A DNA stretch of 5,537 nt from Comamonadaceae bacterium (GTDB taxonomy: Bacteria > Pseudomonadota > Gammaproteobacteria > Burkholderiales > Burkholderiaceae_C), in the NCBI GenBank assembly GCA_947478935.1, contig CANJXV010000186.1:1-5537 (forward strand), given 5' to 3'. Positions within the stretch are counted from its first letter, which is position 1, and every line of letters starts with the position of its first letter. The translations under genes were made by a program, and so were the position numbers. Under the pieces are notes generated by a model. That model did no database searches and was not told the origin of the DNA. It saw only the letters and a program-made list of their open reading frames with translations. This document shows positions 1 through 4,797 of this stretch, piece by piece.

Positions 1-540
1 ATCCGCGAGGAAGCGAAAGCGCGCATCATCCACCCTGAGCCCGGCGACGCGCCCCTGATTTACGGTAGCGATGTGTCGCATCGCATGGTTGACTTTGCCG
101 AGCGCAATGCGCAACGCGCCGGTGTGGCCGGGGTCATCAGCTTTCGCGGCGGCGATGCTTTGCAGCGCATGCCCCCTATTGAAGGCGGCGGCGTGATGCT
201 GCTCAACCCGCCCTATGGCGAGCGTATTGAAGTGGGCGGCGTGGCCGGCGAAGGCGCGCGCTTTGGTGCGCGCGAAGTGGCAGAGACCGAAGAAGGCGGC
301 GCGTTTTTTAACCAACTGGCCAGCCATTGGAAAAAACACTTCAGCGGCTGGAGCGCCTGGGTGCTGACGCCCGACCTGAAACTGCCGGGCAAGATGCGCC
401 TAAAAGAATCGCGCCGCGTGCCGCTGTGGAACGGGCCTATTGAATGCCGCTTATTCAAGTTTGATCTGGTGGCTGGGCGCATGGATAAAACTAAGGCGGA
501 AGTTGTAGCGACTCCGGGCCAAGCGCAAAGCAAAGCCTGA
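1..540 (+). CDS. RlmL/YcbY-like class I SAM-dependent RNA methyltransferase, C-terminal part (5' end outside window)
   Basis: The reading frame is open from the first base and ends with TGA, giving 179 codons of a larger protein. Near codons 20-37 there is a SAM-binding stretch (YGSDVSHRMVDFAERNA), where the Asp after GS is the expected ribose-binding acid. The adenine-methyltransferase-like catalytic motif LLNPPYGERI follows, with NPPYG encoded at 205-219. The FFNQLASHWKKHFSGWSAWVLTPD and KMRLKESRRVPLWNGPIECRLF blocks are typical of the COG0116 family. By family, it would methylate guanine N2 in 23S rRNA (the RlmL G2445 activity) in the cytoplasm, with a THUMP domain expected in the missing N-terminal part. 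The last roughly 20 residues are a polar tail outside the fold. No RlmK-type second domain is fused, unlike E. coli RlmKL. The family call is firm; the exact rRNA target is inferred. Confidence 0.9.
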   Translation: MREEAKARIIHPEPGDAPLIYGSDVSHRMVDFAERNAQRAGVAGVISFRGGDALQRMPPIEGGGVMLLNPPYGERIEVGGVAGEGARFGAREVAETEEGGAFFNQLASHWKKHFSGWSAWVLTPDLKLPGKMRLKESRRVPLWNGPIECRLFKFDLVAGRMDKTKAEVVATPGQAQSKA

Positions 541-596
541 CACGGCGCTGCACTATTAAATGGAAACACACCTAAGGAAGCTCTGCATTGCAAACC

Positions 597-685
597 CGTC
601 ATTGCGAGCGCAGCGAAGCAATCCATTTTGGTTTGCCAATCAAGCACTTATGGATCGCCGCGTCGCTGCGCTCCTCGCGATGACG
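597..685. repeat. Imperfect palindromic dispersed repeat (REP/MITE-like, 'SLRAQRSNP' type)
   Basis: The left arm (597-625, starting CGTCATTGCGAGCGCAGCGA) and right arm (651-685, ending TCGCTGCGCTCCTCGCGATG plus ACG) are inverted copies with small indels, separated by about 25 bp. The transcript could fold into a long hairpin. Translated, such elements give the well-known artefact peptides SLRAQRSNP and FAALAMT, and both occur here. The element lies between the methyltransferase and the PIN gene and overlaps the candidate PIN start codons. A half copy of the right arm occurs at 4042-4073. No transposase is present, so any mobility would be in trans. Confidence 0.8.
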
Positions 686-1186
686 GACTTGTGCAGCCCT
701 TCCCTAAGCGCTTCAGGGGAAAGCGCGAAAACAGAAACCTTTGCTCCAGCGGCGACCCGCGCAGACATCGCGCAGCGCCCGCTGTGGGTGCTGGACACCA
801 ACATCGTGCTGGACGTATTTCTCTTCGCCGACCCCGCCGCCCATCCGCTGCGCGAGGCCTTGGCGCAAACGCGCATACGCTGGATAAGTACCGCGCCGAT
901 GCGCGAGGAACTGGCTCGCGTGCTGGCCTACGCGCATATCGCCAAGCGCATGGACTTTTACCAACGCAGCGCAGAGGACTTATTGCATGCCTATGACACA
1001 CATAGCCACACAGTAAATGTGGCTCCACTCGCCCCGCTGCGCTGCAAAGACCCGGATGACCAGTGCTTTATAGATCTGGCGCTGGCGAACCAAGCGGGTT
1101 TGCTTAGCAAGGACCATGCGGTGCTGTGTATGGCTAAGCGTTTGCGTGCGCTGGGGGTGCCTTATGTGGGCTCTGCATTCTGTTAG
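680..1186 (+). CDS. PIN-domain ribonuclease, orphan VapC-like putative toxin
   Basis: This is a PIN-fold protein of the type often annotated 'putative toxin-antitoxin system toxin component, PIN family'. The open frame begins at 560. Counted from there, the PIN acidic residues are Asp79 (VLDTNIVLD), Glu117 (MREELARVL), Asp164/166/167 (CKDPDDQCFIDLA) and Asp185 (LLSKDHAVL), the expected Mg2+-binding set of a single-strand RNase. The first 40 or so residues are translated palindromic repeat, so I prefer the ATG at 680. ATGs at 560 and 650 are alternatives, and none of the three has a good Shine-Dalgarno. An AAGGAAG at 574-580 is six bases from an in-frame ATT at 587. No antitoxin is adjacent. 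I recall a PIN gene after this methyltransferase in related genomes, so it may be resident rather than part of the island. The target is unknown. The stop TAG lies in GTTAGGC. Confidence 0.82.
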   Translation: MTDLCSPSLSASGESAKTETFAPAATRADIAQRPLWVLDTNIVLDVFLFADPAAHPLREALAQTRIRWISTAPMREELARVLAYAHIAKRMDFYQRSAEDLLHAYDTHSHTVNVAPLAPLRCKDPDDQCFIDLALANQAGLLSKDHAVLCMAKRLRALGVPYVGSAFC

Positions 1187-1231
1187 GCAGATACAAGACC
1201 GACAGTCCGAACGCTGGGTTTGACCCCAATC

Positions 1232-1360
1232 TCACGCGCTGCGAGACTGAGGTGCCACGAACTGGCGAAGCACGCCATCCATTCTCGATTGCCAGCCGTC
1301 GCCGGTGGATTTAAAGTACTTTACGACCGCTTGGCTATAGCGCACCGGAAAGACGAGCCG
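1232..1360 (-). pseudogene. C-terminal remnant of a second BrnA-like antitoxin
   Basis: Directly downstream of the BrnA-like gene, in another frame, about 42 codons read as a BrnA C-terminal ribbon-helix-helix-like region. They contain the motif FKSTGDGWQSRMDGVLR, which parallels FKAQGAGYQTRINTVLR in the upstream gene. It ends PQSRSA and TGA. No plausible start or N-terminal domain precedes it: recognisable homology begins around residues RLVFPVRYSQ, five bases after the upstream gene's stop. I read it as a truncated relic from another brnA lineage and not a recent duplication, because the two copies differ at many residues. It is probably not translated, or only as part of a longer out-of-frame ORF beginning near 1453. 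Confidence 0.6.
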
Positions 1361-1364
1361 CCTG

Positions 1365-1571
1365 TTAAACGGAAGCGTAACGGAACGCTCTGAGGACTGT
1401 GTTGATCCGCGTCTGATATCCAGCCCCCTGCGCCTTGAACCATTCCAGTACATCTTGATCCACGCGCAGCGAAATGGACGCCTTGACAGGTAATGGCTTC
1501 AAGCCCTTGCGAACCATGCCACGCACAATGTGCTTTACGTCAGTCTCCGGATGTTCCAGTGTCGGCTTCAC
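1365..1571 (-). CDS. BrnA-like antitoxin (ribbon-helix-helix), possibly 5'-damaged
   Basis: From a GTG at 1571 the frame encodes 68 residues. The C-terminal half (ASISLRVDQDVLEWFKAQGAGYQTRINTVLRAFR) is typical of the BrnA/COG3514 antitoxin family, which neutralises BrnT RNases and represses its own operon. Reading upstream in the same frame gives KTDWVRLKSDAAD, which resembles the family's normal N-terminus, and then ATG AAA TAA at 1619-1611. The natural start at 1619 is therefore followed at once by a stop. Expression would have to start at the GTG, which has no clear Shine-Dalgarno, and would lose about 16 residues. The cognate toxin survives only as a C-terminal stub just upstream, so this is an orphan antitoxin or a decaying gene. 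The family call is strong; functional status is doubtful. Confidence 0.7.
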   Translation of the reverse strand: MKPTLEHPETDVKHIVRGMVRKGLKPLPVKASISLRVDQDVLEWFKAQGAGYQTRINTVLRAFRYASV

Positions 1572-1602
1572 ATCGGCCGCGTCGGACTTCAGTCGTACCC
1601 AA

Positions 1603-1746
1603 TCAGTTTTTTATTTCATCGAAGTAGGTTTGCGACTCGCGCTTACTTATTTTTCGGAACGAGATGATGCGGATTTCATATTCACTCTCTGTATGTACGA
1701 CTGAAACAGGTATGCCGGCGAGCAAACCTAAACCATCGTGTACGGG
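1603..1746 (-). pseudogene. C-terminal remnant of a BrnT-family toxin
   Basis: Immediately after the XRE antitoxin stop, in the same frame, about 47 codons read through GLLAGIPVSVVHTESEYEIR and IISFRKISKRESQTYFDEIKN to a TGA at 1603-1605. The strand pattern VVHTE...EIRIISFRK followed by a short basic helix is the C-terminal core of BrnT, a RelE-like mRNA interferase. The N-terminal half, expected to contain FEWDxxKxxxNxxKHG and its catalytic residues, is absent. The last codons overlap the expected brnA start, the usual brnT-brnA arrangement. No start codon or ribosome-binding site serves the fragment. A deletion apparently joined it to the end of the higA-like gene. Confidence 0.65.
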
Positions 1747-2067
1747 TCAGGCTTGGACGGCCACTTGAATTTTTCGCTGCTGTGGCAAGCGAACCAAGCG
1801 CACCTCCAACTTGCAACCTAAGGCGTCCGCGTACTTAGACAGCGTCGCCAGAGAGGGCGAATGCTTACCGCTACCCGACTCCATGCGTGCAACCGCAGAC
1901 TGGGTCGTGCCGATCTTTTCTGCCACCTGCGCTTGCGTTAAGCCCTGTGCGGCCCGCGCCTTCAAGAACTCATCCAAAAGGGAAAATTCTTCGGTCAGTT
2001 TTTCGTACTCCGCCTTTACCTCGGCATTCGCCAGGGCTTTGGTGCGAAGTTGCTTATGCGTCAACAT
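1747..2067 (-). CDS. XRE-family antitoxin (HigA-like)
   Basis: The gene encodes a 106-residue DNA-binding protein. A Cro/C1-type helix-turn-helix occupies about residues 30-85: LTQAQVAEKIGTTQSAVARM (43-62) holds the two recognition helices, followed by SPSLATLSKYADALGCKLEV. The charged N-terminal helix (residues 5-40) fits a toxin-binding or dimerisation segment of HigA-type antitoxins. It would bind and silence the toxin encoded just upstream and repress the shared promoter. Its ATG lies inside the toxin gene's 3' end (14-bp overlap), with a strong AAGGAG six bases upstream (minus strand of 2074-2079), so the start is well supported and translation is probably coupled. The toxin-first order matches higBA. 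The remaining question is the subfamily name. Confidence 0.85.
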   Translation of the reverse strand: MLTHKQLRTKALANAEVKAEYEKLTEEFSLLDEFLKARAAQGLTQAQVAEKIGTTQSAVARMESGSGKHSPSLATLSKYADALGCKLEVRLVRLPQQRKIQVAVQA

Positions 2068-2386
2068 TTTTCCACTCCTTCATACGCTTGCGCGCAATTG
2101 CCAATTCCTTGGGAGGTGTCTTATCGGTTTTCTTGACGAACTGGTGAAGCATGACGATTTTGCGGCCCGCCAAGGTGCAGTAAAAAACCCGTCCAATACC
2201 CTCACGCGATTTCAATCGCAGCTCGAAGAGCCCCAGACTCATGGCCCGCGTGTGCGGCATCCCTAAATTGGGACCAAACTCGAGCATGCGATCAGTGCAT
2301 TGAAAGTACCTAGCCAAAATGCCCGGCGGTAAAGCCAGCACATCAGCCTGCAATTGATCGTCGTGATATTCGATCTCCCATCTCAT
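2054..2386 (-). CDS. RelE/HigB-like toxin (phage Gp49-like family)
   Basis: The gene encodes 110 residues, the usual length for the phage-derived Gp49-like/HigB toxins, which are ribosome-dependent mRNA interferases of the RelE fold. Family signatures are GLFELRLKSREGIGRVFY (residues 52-69), IVMLHQFVKKTDKTP (77-91) and a C-terminal helix ELAIARKRMKEW. The basic residues Arg57, Arg66, Lys85 and Lys86 sit where RNA-contacting positions are expected. The frame appears intact. Its last 14 bases overlap the XRE antitoxin gene, forming a toxin-first operon. The ATG at 2386 has no Shine-Dalgarno, and an AT-rich -10-like TATATT lies only about seven bases upstream, so a leaderless message is possible. 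This is the one apparently complete toxin-antitoxin module in the window. Confidence 0.85.
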   Translation of the reverse strand: MRWEIEYHDDQLQADVLALPPGILARYFQCTDRMLEFGPNLGMPHTRAMSLGLFELRLKSREGIGRVFYCTLAGRKIVMLHQFVKKTDKTPPKELAIARKRMKEWKNVDA

Positions 2387-2391
2387 ACATT

Positions 2392-2415
2392 AAATATAGC
2401 ACGTTTGAGATATTT
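2392..2415 (-). promoter_or_regulatory. Putative higBA promoter/operator
   Basis: AAATAT (2392-2397) and ATATTT (2410-2415) form an inverted repeat around a 12-bp centre, just upstream of the toxin start. On the minus strand TATATT (2398-2393) is a plausible -10 element that would put the transcript start at or near the ATG. The -35 region is poor. An XRE antitoxin binding a palindrome over its own -10 is the usual autoregulation for this family, but the site itself is inferred. Confidence 0.35.
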
Positions 2416-2443
2416 TTTAGGTGCGCTTACCGTTTTGGCAGGC

Positions 2444-2490
2444 GGCGTTAGGCTGGCACCCATCGGGTCCTGTTGACCGAAGGGTTAGCG
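2444..2490 (-). other. Degenerate attC-like half site at the stop of the HEPN gene
   Basis: On the minus strand the HEPN gene stop TAA is embedded in CGCTAAC. The following bases, up to GGACC, have the same spacing as those after the other CTAAC stop at 3473-3475, matching at 16 of 25 positions. A short hairpin (GGCACCC, ATC loop, GGGTCC on the plus strand, 2455-2470, one bulge) follows. A perfect GTTRRRY-type core, GTTAGGC, lies at 2447-2453, but in the same orientation as GTTAGCG at 2484-2490, whereas an attC needs inverted cores. It is therefore a damaged or rearranged site, or a coincidence. Confidence 0.3.
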
Positions 2491-2976
2491 AACATTTATG
2501 ACCTCGCCAACAATTTCTACTCCGGCAGCAACCACAGCGCCAAAGAAGTCCTCGATTTCTGCCGGAGTGACCCACATATGCGTACCGATTGGCAATGTGG
2601 TTCCTGTGTTCTCGATGTAGCGTTGATCCACGACTCCACGGCGATGCACGATGAGATTTCGCGTCTGGTATAGATGCCAGAGTCGGTAGTCAGCGAGACT
2701 TTGCTTGCACTTGACCGCATTTGGAAAAAGTGCGCCGAAGGCGTCACGAACTGTTTGAATGTCATCAAGGTCTGCTCGTTGAGCCAACAGCGTACCGAGA
2801 TTCGATGAAAGGTTAAAACCAAAACTACTCAAGGTTTGCCAATCGATTTTTTCAACCGTGAAACGTTTACGACCTGCTGCATTAGCCAGCAGTCGGTCTG
2901 CTAATGAAGGGGATTGATTGAGTAGATCAATAAAGATGTCGCGCGCCAAAACTTCAAAGGCACTCCATATCAGCAC
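2485..2976 (-). pseudogene. HEPN-domain protein, C-terminal part (after in-frame amber stop)
   Basis: These are 163 codons from a GTG, in exactly the same frame as the ORF ending at 2983. The first residues (MLIWSAFEVLARDIFIDLLN) read as the middle of a helical domain. Near the end of the fragment's helical part is YQTRNLIVHRRGVVDQRY, whose RNLIVH (residues 106-111) fits the HEPN RNase motif R-x4-6-H. HEPN proteins are typically RNases in toxin-antitoxin and antiphage systems. With the upstream fragment joined by one amino acid at the TAG, the original would be about 290-340 residues depending on its start. The HEPN active-site half is still intact, so separate translation from the GTG at 2976 or amber readthrough could retain activity. 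The stop TAA sits in CGCTAAC. No antitoxin (MNT) partner is adjacent. The specific family is not recognised. Confidence 0.6.
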
Positions 2977-2982
2977 AACACC

Positions 2983-3480
2983 CTATCGAGTCAACTCTCT
3001 GGCGGCAGCAAGAGAATCTGTCTCTTCTTTGAGGGCAGCTAATCGACCAAGCACTTCATCCGCTACTTTGAGGCCATTTTCCTCGGCTAGAAATACTTCA
3101 AACTTATTTTTCGCATTTGAGCGGGCAGCGCTTTCTCGTTCATTTTCGTTTGGCAATGAGCAAGCGCGAATGCGCTCAGCAATTAAAAAACGTTGCCAAT
3201 GGAGGCTATGAACCTGTGAGTAGGTATAGGCAAAAGGAATGCTGTGTGTGCGAATCACTCCATTTAGGTTTTCGAGAAATGCCTGCACAGTCTCCTTGCG
3301 ACGGGTGGGCAGTAACTCAACTCGCTCGATAAGCACGGCAACAGATTCGTCGAATCTGGGCGGCACAAGAAAGACTTCGCGAACGCTACTTGCAAGGCTA
3401 TCTGGGGCGATGGGTAAGTTGGCTAACGCGTGGACTCCTCGGCTGCTGGAGGCGGTCCGCTGAAATGATTGGTTAGCCAT
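2983..3480 (-). pseudogene. HEPN-domain protein, N-terminal part ending at an in-frame amber codon
   Basis: This is the upstream half of the same frame as 2485-2976. It ends ...AARELTR, then TAG at 2985-2983, and continues without a shift as GVVLIWSAFEVLARD. One change (for example CAG Gln to TAG) explains the break. Content: VAVLIERVELLPTRRKETVQ, a mid-region YTYSQVHSLHWQRFLIAERI and a helical KNKFEVFLAEE...EEVLGRLAALKEETDSL segment. There is no signal peptide or membrane helix. The frame stays open to an ATG at 3510, but the stretch 3421-3478 is the attC-like repeat (translated ANQSFQRTASSS), so the true start is probably after it; a GTG at 3366 (MPPRFDESVAV) is the best candidate. ATG 3480 is the alternative used here for coordinates. 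The role of this N-terminal half is unknown. Confidence 0.55.
3421..3478 (-). repeat. Integron attC-like recombination site
   Basis: GGCTAAC (3421-3427) and GTTAGCC (3472-3478) are a perfect 7-bp inverted repeat 58 bp apart. On the minus strand the left arm reads TAAC, then a 5-bp spacer ending TC, then ATTTCAGC and GGAC. This matches the length and pattern of the usual attC arm (TAAC, five bases, ATTCAAGC, CGAC). The TAA stop of the upstream minus-strand gene lies in the GGCTAAC core, as in many gene cassettes. The other arm has GTCC only four bases from GTTAG, so it seems to lack about nine bases. The cores deviate from RYYYAAC/GTTRRRY at one position each. No integrase gene is in the window. 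Confidence 0.5.
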
Positions 3481-4105
3481 GCGTAATCCGAGGAGTGCTC
3501 GCTGCCTCACTTCCGCCTTGCGGCTGAATCCGAAGCGGCTTTAGCGCTGCAAGCATGTCGATATTTCCTTTGACGCGAGTGAGGATTGCCTCTTCCAGGG
3601 GCTGGATGCTTTTCGCGACGTGCTGCATAGCCACTGACGCCATCGCACCCAACTGCGCGACACCCTCGGCAGCATCGCAGATACGGAACGCTGCGAGGTG
3701 GCCAATTCCAATAGGTTCGCCCGATTCTCCCGTTGCGATGCCTACGCGCACCTCTTCGAAGGCGTTCACGGGATGAGCTAGGTGCTTGTCGCGAGTATCT
3801 TTATAGTACTGATGCGTGCCAATCGGATCACCCGAAAGGTGCGTGTAAATTGACGGTTCTAACCTTGCTCGCTGCCCTGAACCAAAGCACCGCATGTACG
3901 AGACCAATGCTGATGTTTTGCAATATATAAATACGCTAAAAACGGGGGACTGTTCGATTAAGGATGACTTTAAATGCCGTGCTTTATTGGCGCACCTATC
4001 GCCTCCAATGCGTCCGCTTTGGATTTGCAGTAAAGCGCTACTGGATTGCCGCGTCGCTGTGCCTCTCGCGATGCAACAGTCCCGCAAGCCCGTGCTAGAA
4101 ACCAA
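3473..4105 (-). CDS. Uncharacterised HEPN-like protein with RDKHLAH motif, N-terminus unreliable
   Basis: The open frame is 210 codons, but only about residues 63-200 look like protein under selection: SALVSYMRCFGSGQRARL, then GDPIGTHQYYKDTRDKHLAH (residues 92-111), VNAFEEVRVGIATG and a long C-terminal helical stretch EGVAQLGAMASVAMQHVAKSI. RDKHLAH fits the R-x4-6-H pattern of HEPN RNases, and YY...RDKH.AH.VN is a pattern I associate with uncharacterised accessory proteins. The first 21 or so residues are translated palindromic repeat (4042-4073) and the next 40 are unlike anything I know, so the original N-terminus has probably been lost or replaced. In-frame starts closer to the domain are TTG at 3907 and ATG at 3895. 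The stop lies in the GGCTAAC core of the attC-like site, suggesting a former gene cassette. RNase function is only inferred. Confidence 0.5.
   Translation of the reverse strand: MVSSTGLRDCCIARGTATRQSSSALLQIQSGRIGGDRCANKARHLKSSLIEQSPVFSVFIYCKTSALVSYMRCFGSGQRARLEPSIYTHLSGDPIGTHQYYKDTRDKHLAHPVNAFEEVRVGIATGESGEPIGIGHLAAFRICDAAEGVAQLGAMASVAMQHVAKSIQPLEEAILTRVKGNIDMLAALKPLRIQPQGGSEAASTPRITHG
4042..4073 (+). repeat. Half copy of the palindromic repeat
   Basis: Thirty-two bases starting TGGATTGCCGCGTCGCTG match 651-682 at 28 positions, and the four differences are all C/T. It corresponds to the right arm only; no left arm is recognisable on either side. It lies at the edge between the accessory block and the ssb gene group, in the same orientation as the complete element. 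Confidence 0.7.
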
Positions 4106-4115
4106 GCCCCAGCGC

Positions 4116-4328
4116 TCAGCGCTTTAGCCCCAAGCAATACCCCACAACAGCATTCGCATGCCCATGCCCCATCCCATGCTCGGCCTTGAGCCAGTTCACA
4201 ATTTCCATATGCTTGGCGCCGCGGCGGGTTTCCACCAGCGCAAACCAGTGGGCCATGGGTTGGCCGTATTTCTTTTCGATGGAGGGGAAGTAAGAAGCAG
4301 GCCCTTGGACCTTGGGTACGTTTGCCAT
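4116..4328 (-). CDS. DUF4287 domain-containing protein
   Basis: This small 70-residue protein contains YFPSIEKKYGQPMAHWFAL and HMEIVNWLKAEHGMGHGHANAVVG, the signature of the DUF4287 family. The family has no established function and often sits beside SRPBCC/AHSA1 or DUF5655 genes. The frame extends to 4406, but the ATG at 4328 (MANVPKVQGP) is preferred: it starts the conserved domain, has a TAAGG purine run about eight bases upstream, and lies eight bases after the SRPBCC stop, so the two are likely co-transcribed and translationally coupled. There is no signal peptide or transmembrane segment, so it is expected in the cytoplasm. The His-rich HGMGHGH stretch is normal for the family. Confidence 0.85.
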   Translation of the reverse strand: MANVPKVQGPASYFPSIEKKYGQPMAHWFALVETRRGAKHMEIVNWLKAEHGMGHGHANAVVGYCLGLKR

Positions 4329-4336
4329 AGTGCGCC

Positions 4337-4783
4337 TTAGCCGGGGATATTGGGCTCCACCAGATTGGCTAATTGAGCCAGCGATTCTTGCCAGCCCAGG
4401 TAGCACATTTCCAGCGGGATGGCCTCAGGGATGCCGCTTTGGGTGATGTTGATTTCGGTGCCGCAGATGACGGCTTGCAGCGTCACCGTTACTTCCAGCG
4501 TACCGGGTAAATTCGGGTCTTCAAAGCAGTCGGTGTAGCGCAGGCGCTCGCCAGGCACCAGTTCTAGGTATTCGCCGCCGAAGGCATGCGCGCCGCCGGT
4601 GCTGAAGTTGTGAAAAGACATGCGAAAGCTGCCGCCCACGCGCGCGTCCATGTGGTGCACGGTGCAGCTAAAGCCGTAGGGCGGTATCCATTTGGCCATG
4701 GCCGTGGGTTCGATAAAAGCGCGGTACACCTTGTCAGGCGCGGCGCGCAGGACGCGATGCAAATGAACGCTGCGGTCGGTCAT
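4337..4783 (-). CDS. SRPBCC / AHSA1-like domain protein
   Basis: This 148-residue, single-domain START/Bet v1-like protein has the typical N-terminal VHLHRVLRAAPDKVYRAFIEP strand-helix, MAKWIPPYGF, GGSFRMSFHNFSTG, then GGEYLELVPGERLRYTD, and a C-terminal helix CYLGWQESLAQLANLVEPN. The fold holds a hydrophobic ligand pocket. The AHSA1-like (activator of Hsp90 ATPase C-terminal) subgroup in bacteria is mostly of unknown substrate, so no reaction is assigned. The ATG at 4783 has GAGGG six bases upstream and lies 14 bases after the ssb stop; the DUF4287 gene follows eight bases downstream. The pairing with DUF4287 is likely functional, while the link to ssb may be only transcriptional. The length is normal and the frame intact. 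Confidence 0.88.
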   Translation of the reverse strand: MTDRSVHLHRVLRAAPDKVYRAFIEPTAMAKWIPPYGFSCTVHHMDARVGGSFRMSFHNFSTGGAHAFGGEYLELVPGERLRYTDCFEDPNLPGTLEVTVTLQAVICGTEINITQSGIPEAIPLEMCYLGWQESLAQLANLVEPNIPG

Positions 4784-4797
4784 GGCGCCCTCGGGGT

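Noticed and set aside
213..647. Minus-strand ORF of 144 codons opposite the methyltransferase
   Set aside because: It overlaps a well-supported gene on the other strand, and its start (MDCFAALAMT) is translated palindromic repeat.
597..685. Palindromic repeat as a CRISPR repeat or tRNA-like structure
   Set aside because: There is one full copy and one half copy far apart, with no regular spacers, and the fold is a simple long hairpin.
1182..1188. Perfect GTTAGGC integron core at the PIN gene stop
   Set aside because: It is a seven-base match with no partner RYYYAAC at a suitable distance, and the PIN stop codon alone explains TTAG. I do not call it an attachment site.
1362..1368. GTTTAAC (RYYYAAC match) at the brnA-like stop on the minus strand
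   Set aside because: No GTTRRRY partner or hairpin follows, and the next bases read as a brnA remnant, so it is probably chance.
1811..2266. Plus-strand ORF opposite the higBA-like pair
   Set aside because: It is a shadow of two genes with clear family signatures and a strong ribosome-binding site on the minus strand; its translation resembles no protein family.
4109..4122. Short hairpin AGCGC-TGA-GCGCT at the DUF4287 stop as a terminator
   Set aside because: The stem is only five base pairs and no U-tract follows, so it is not supported as an intrinsic terminator.
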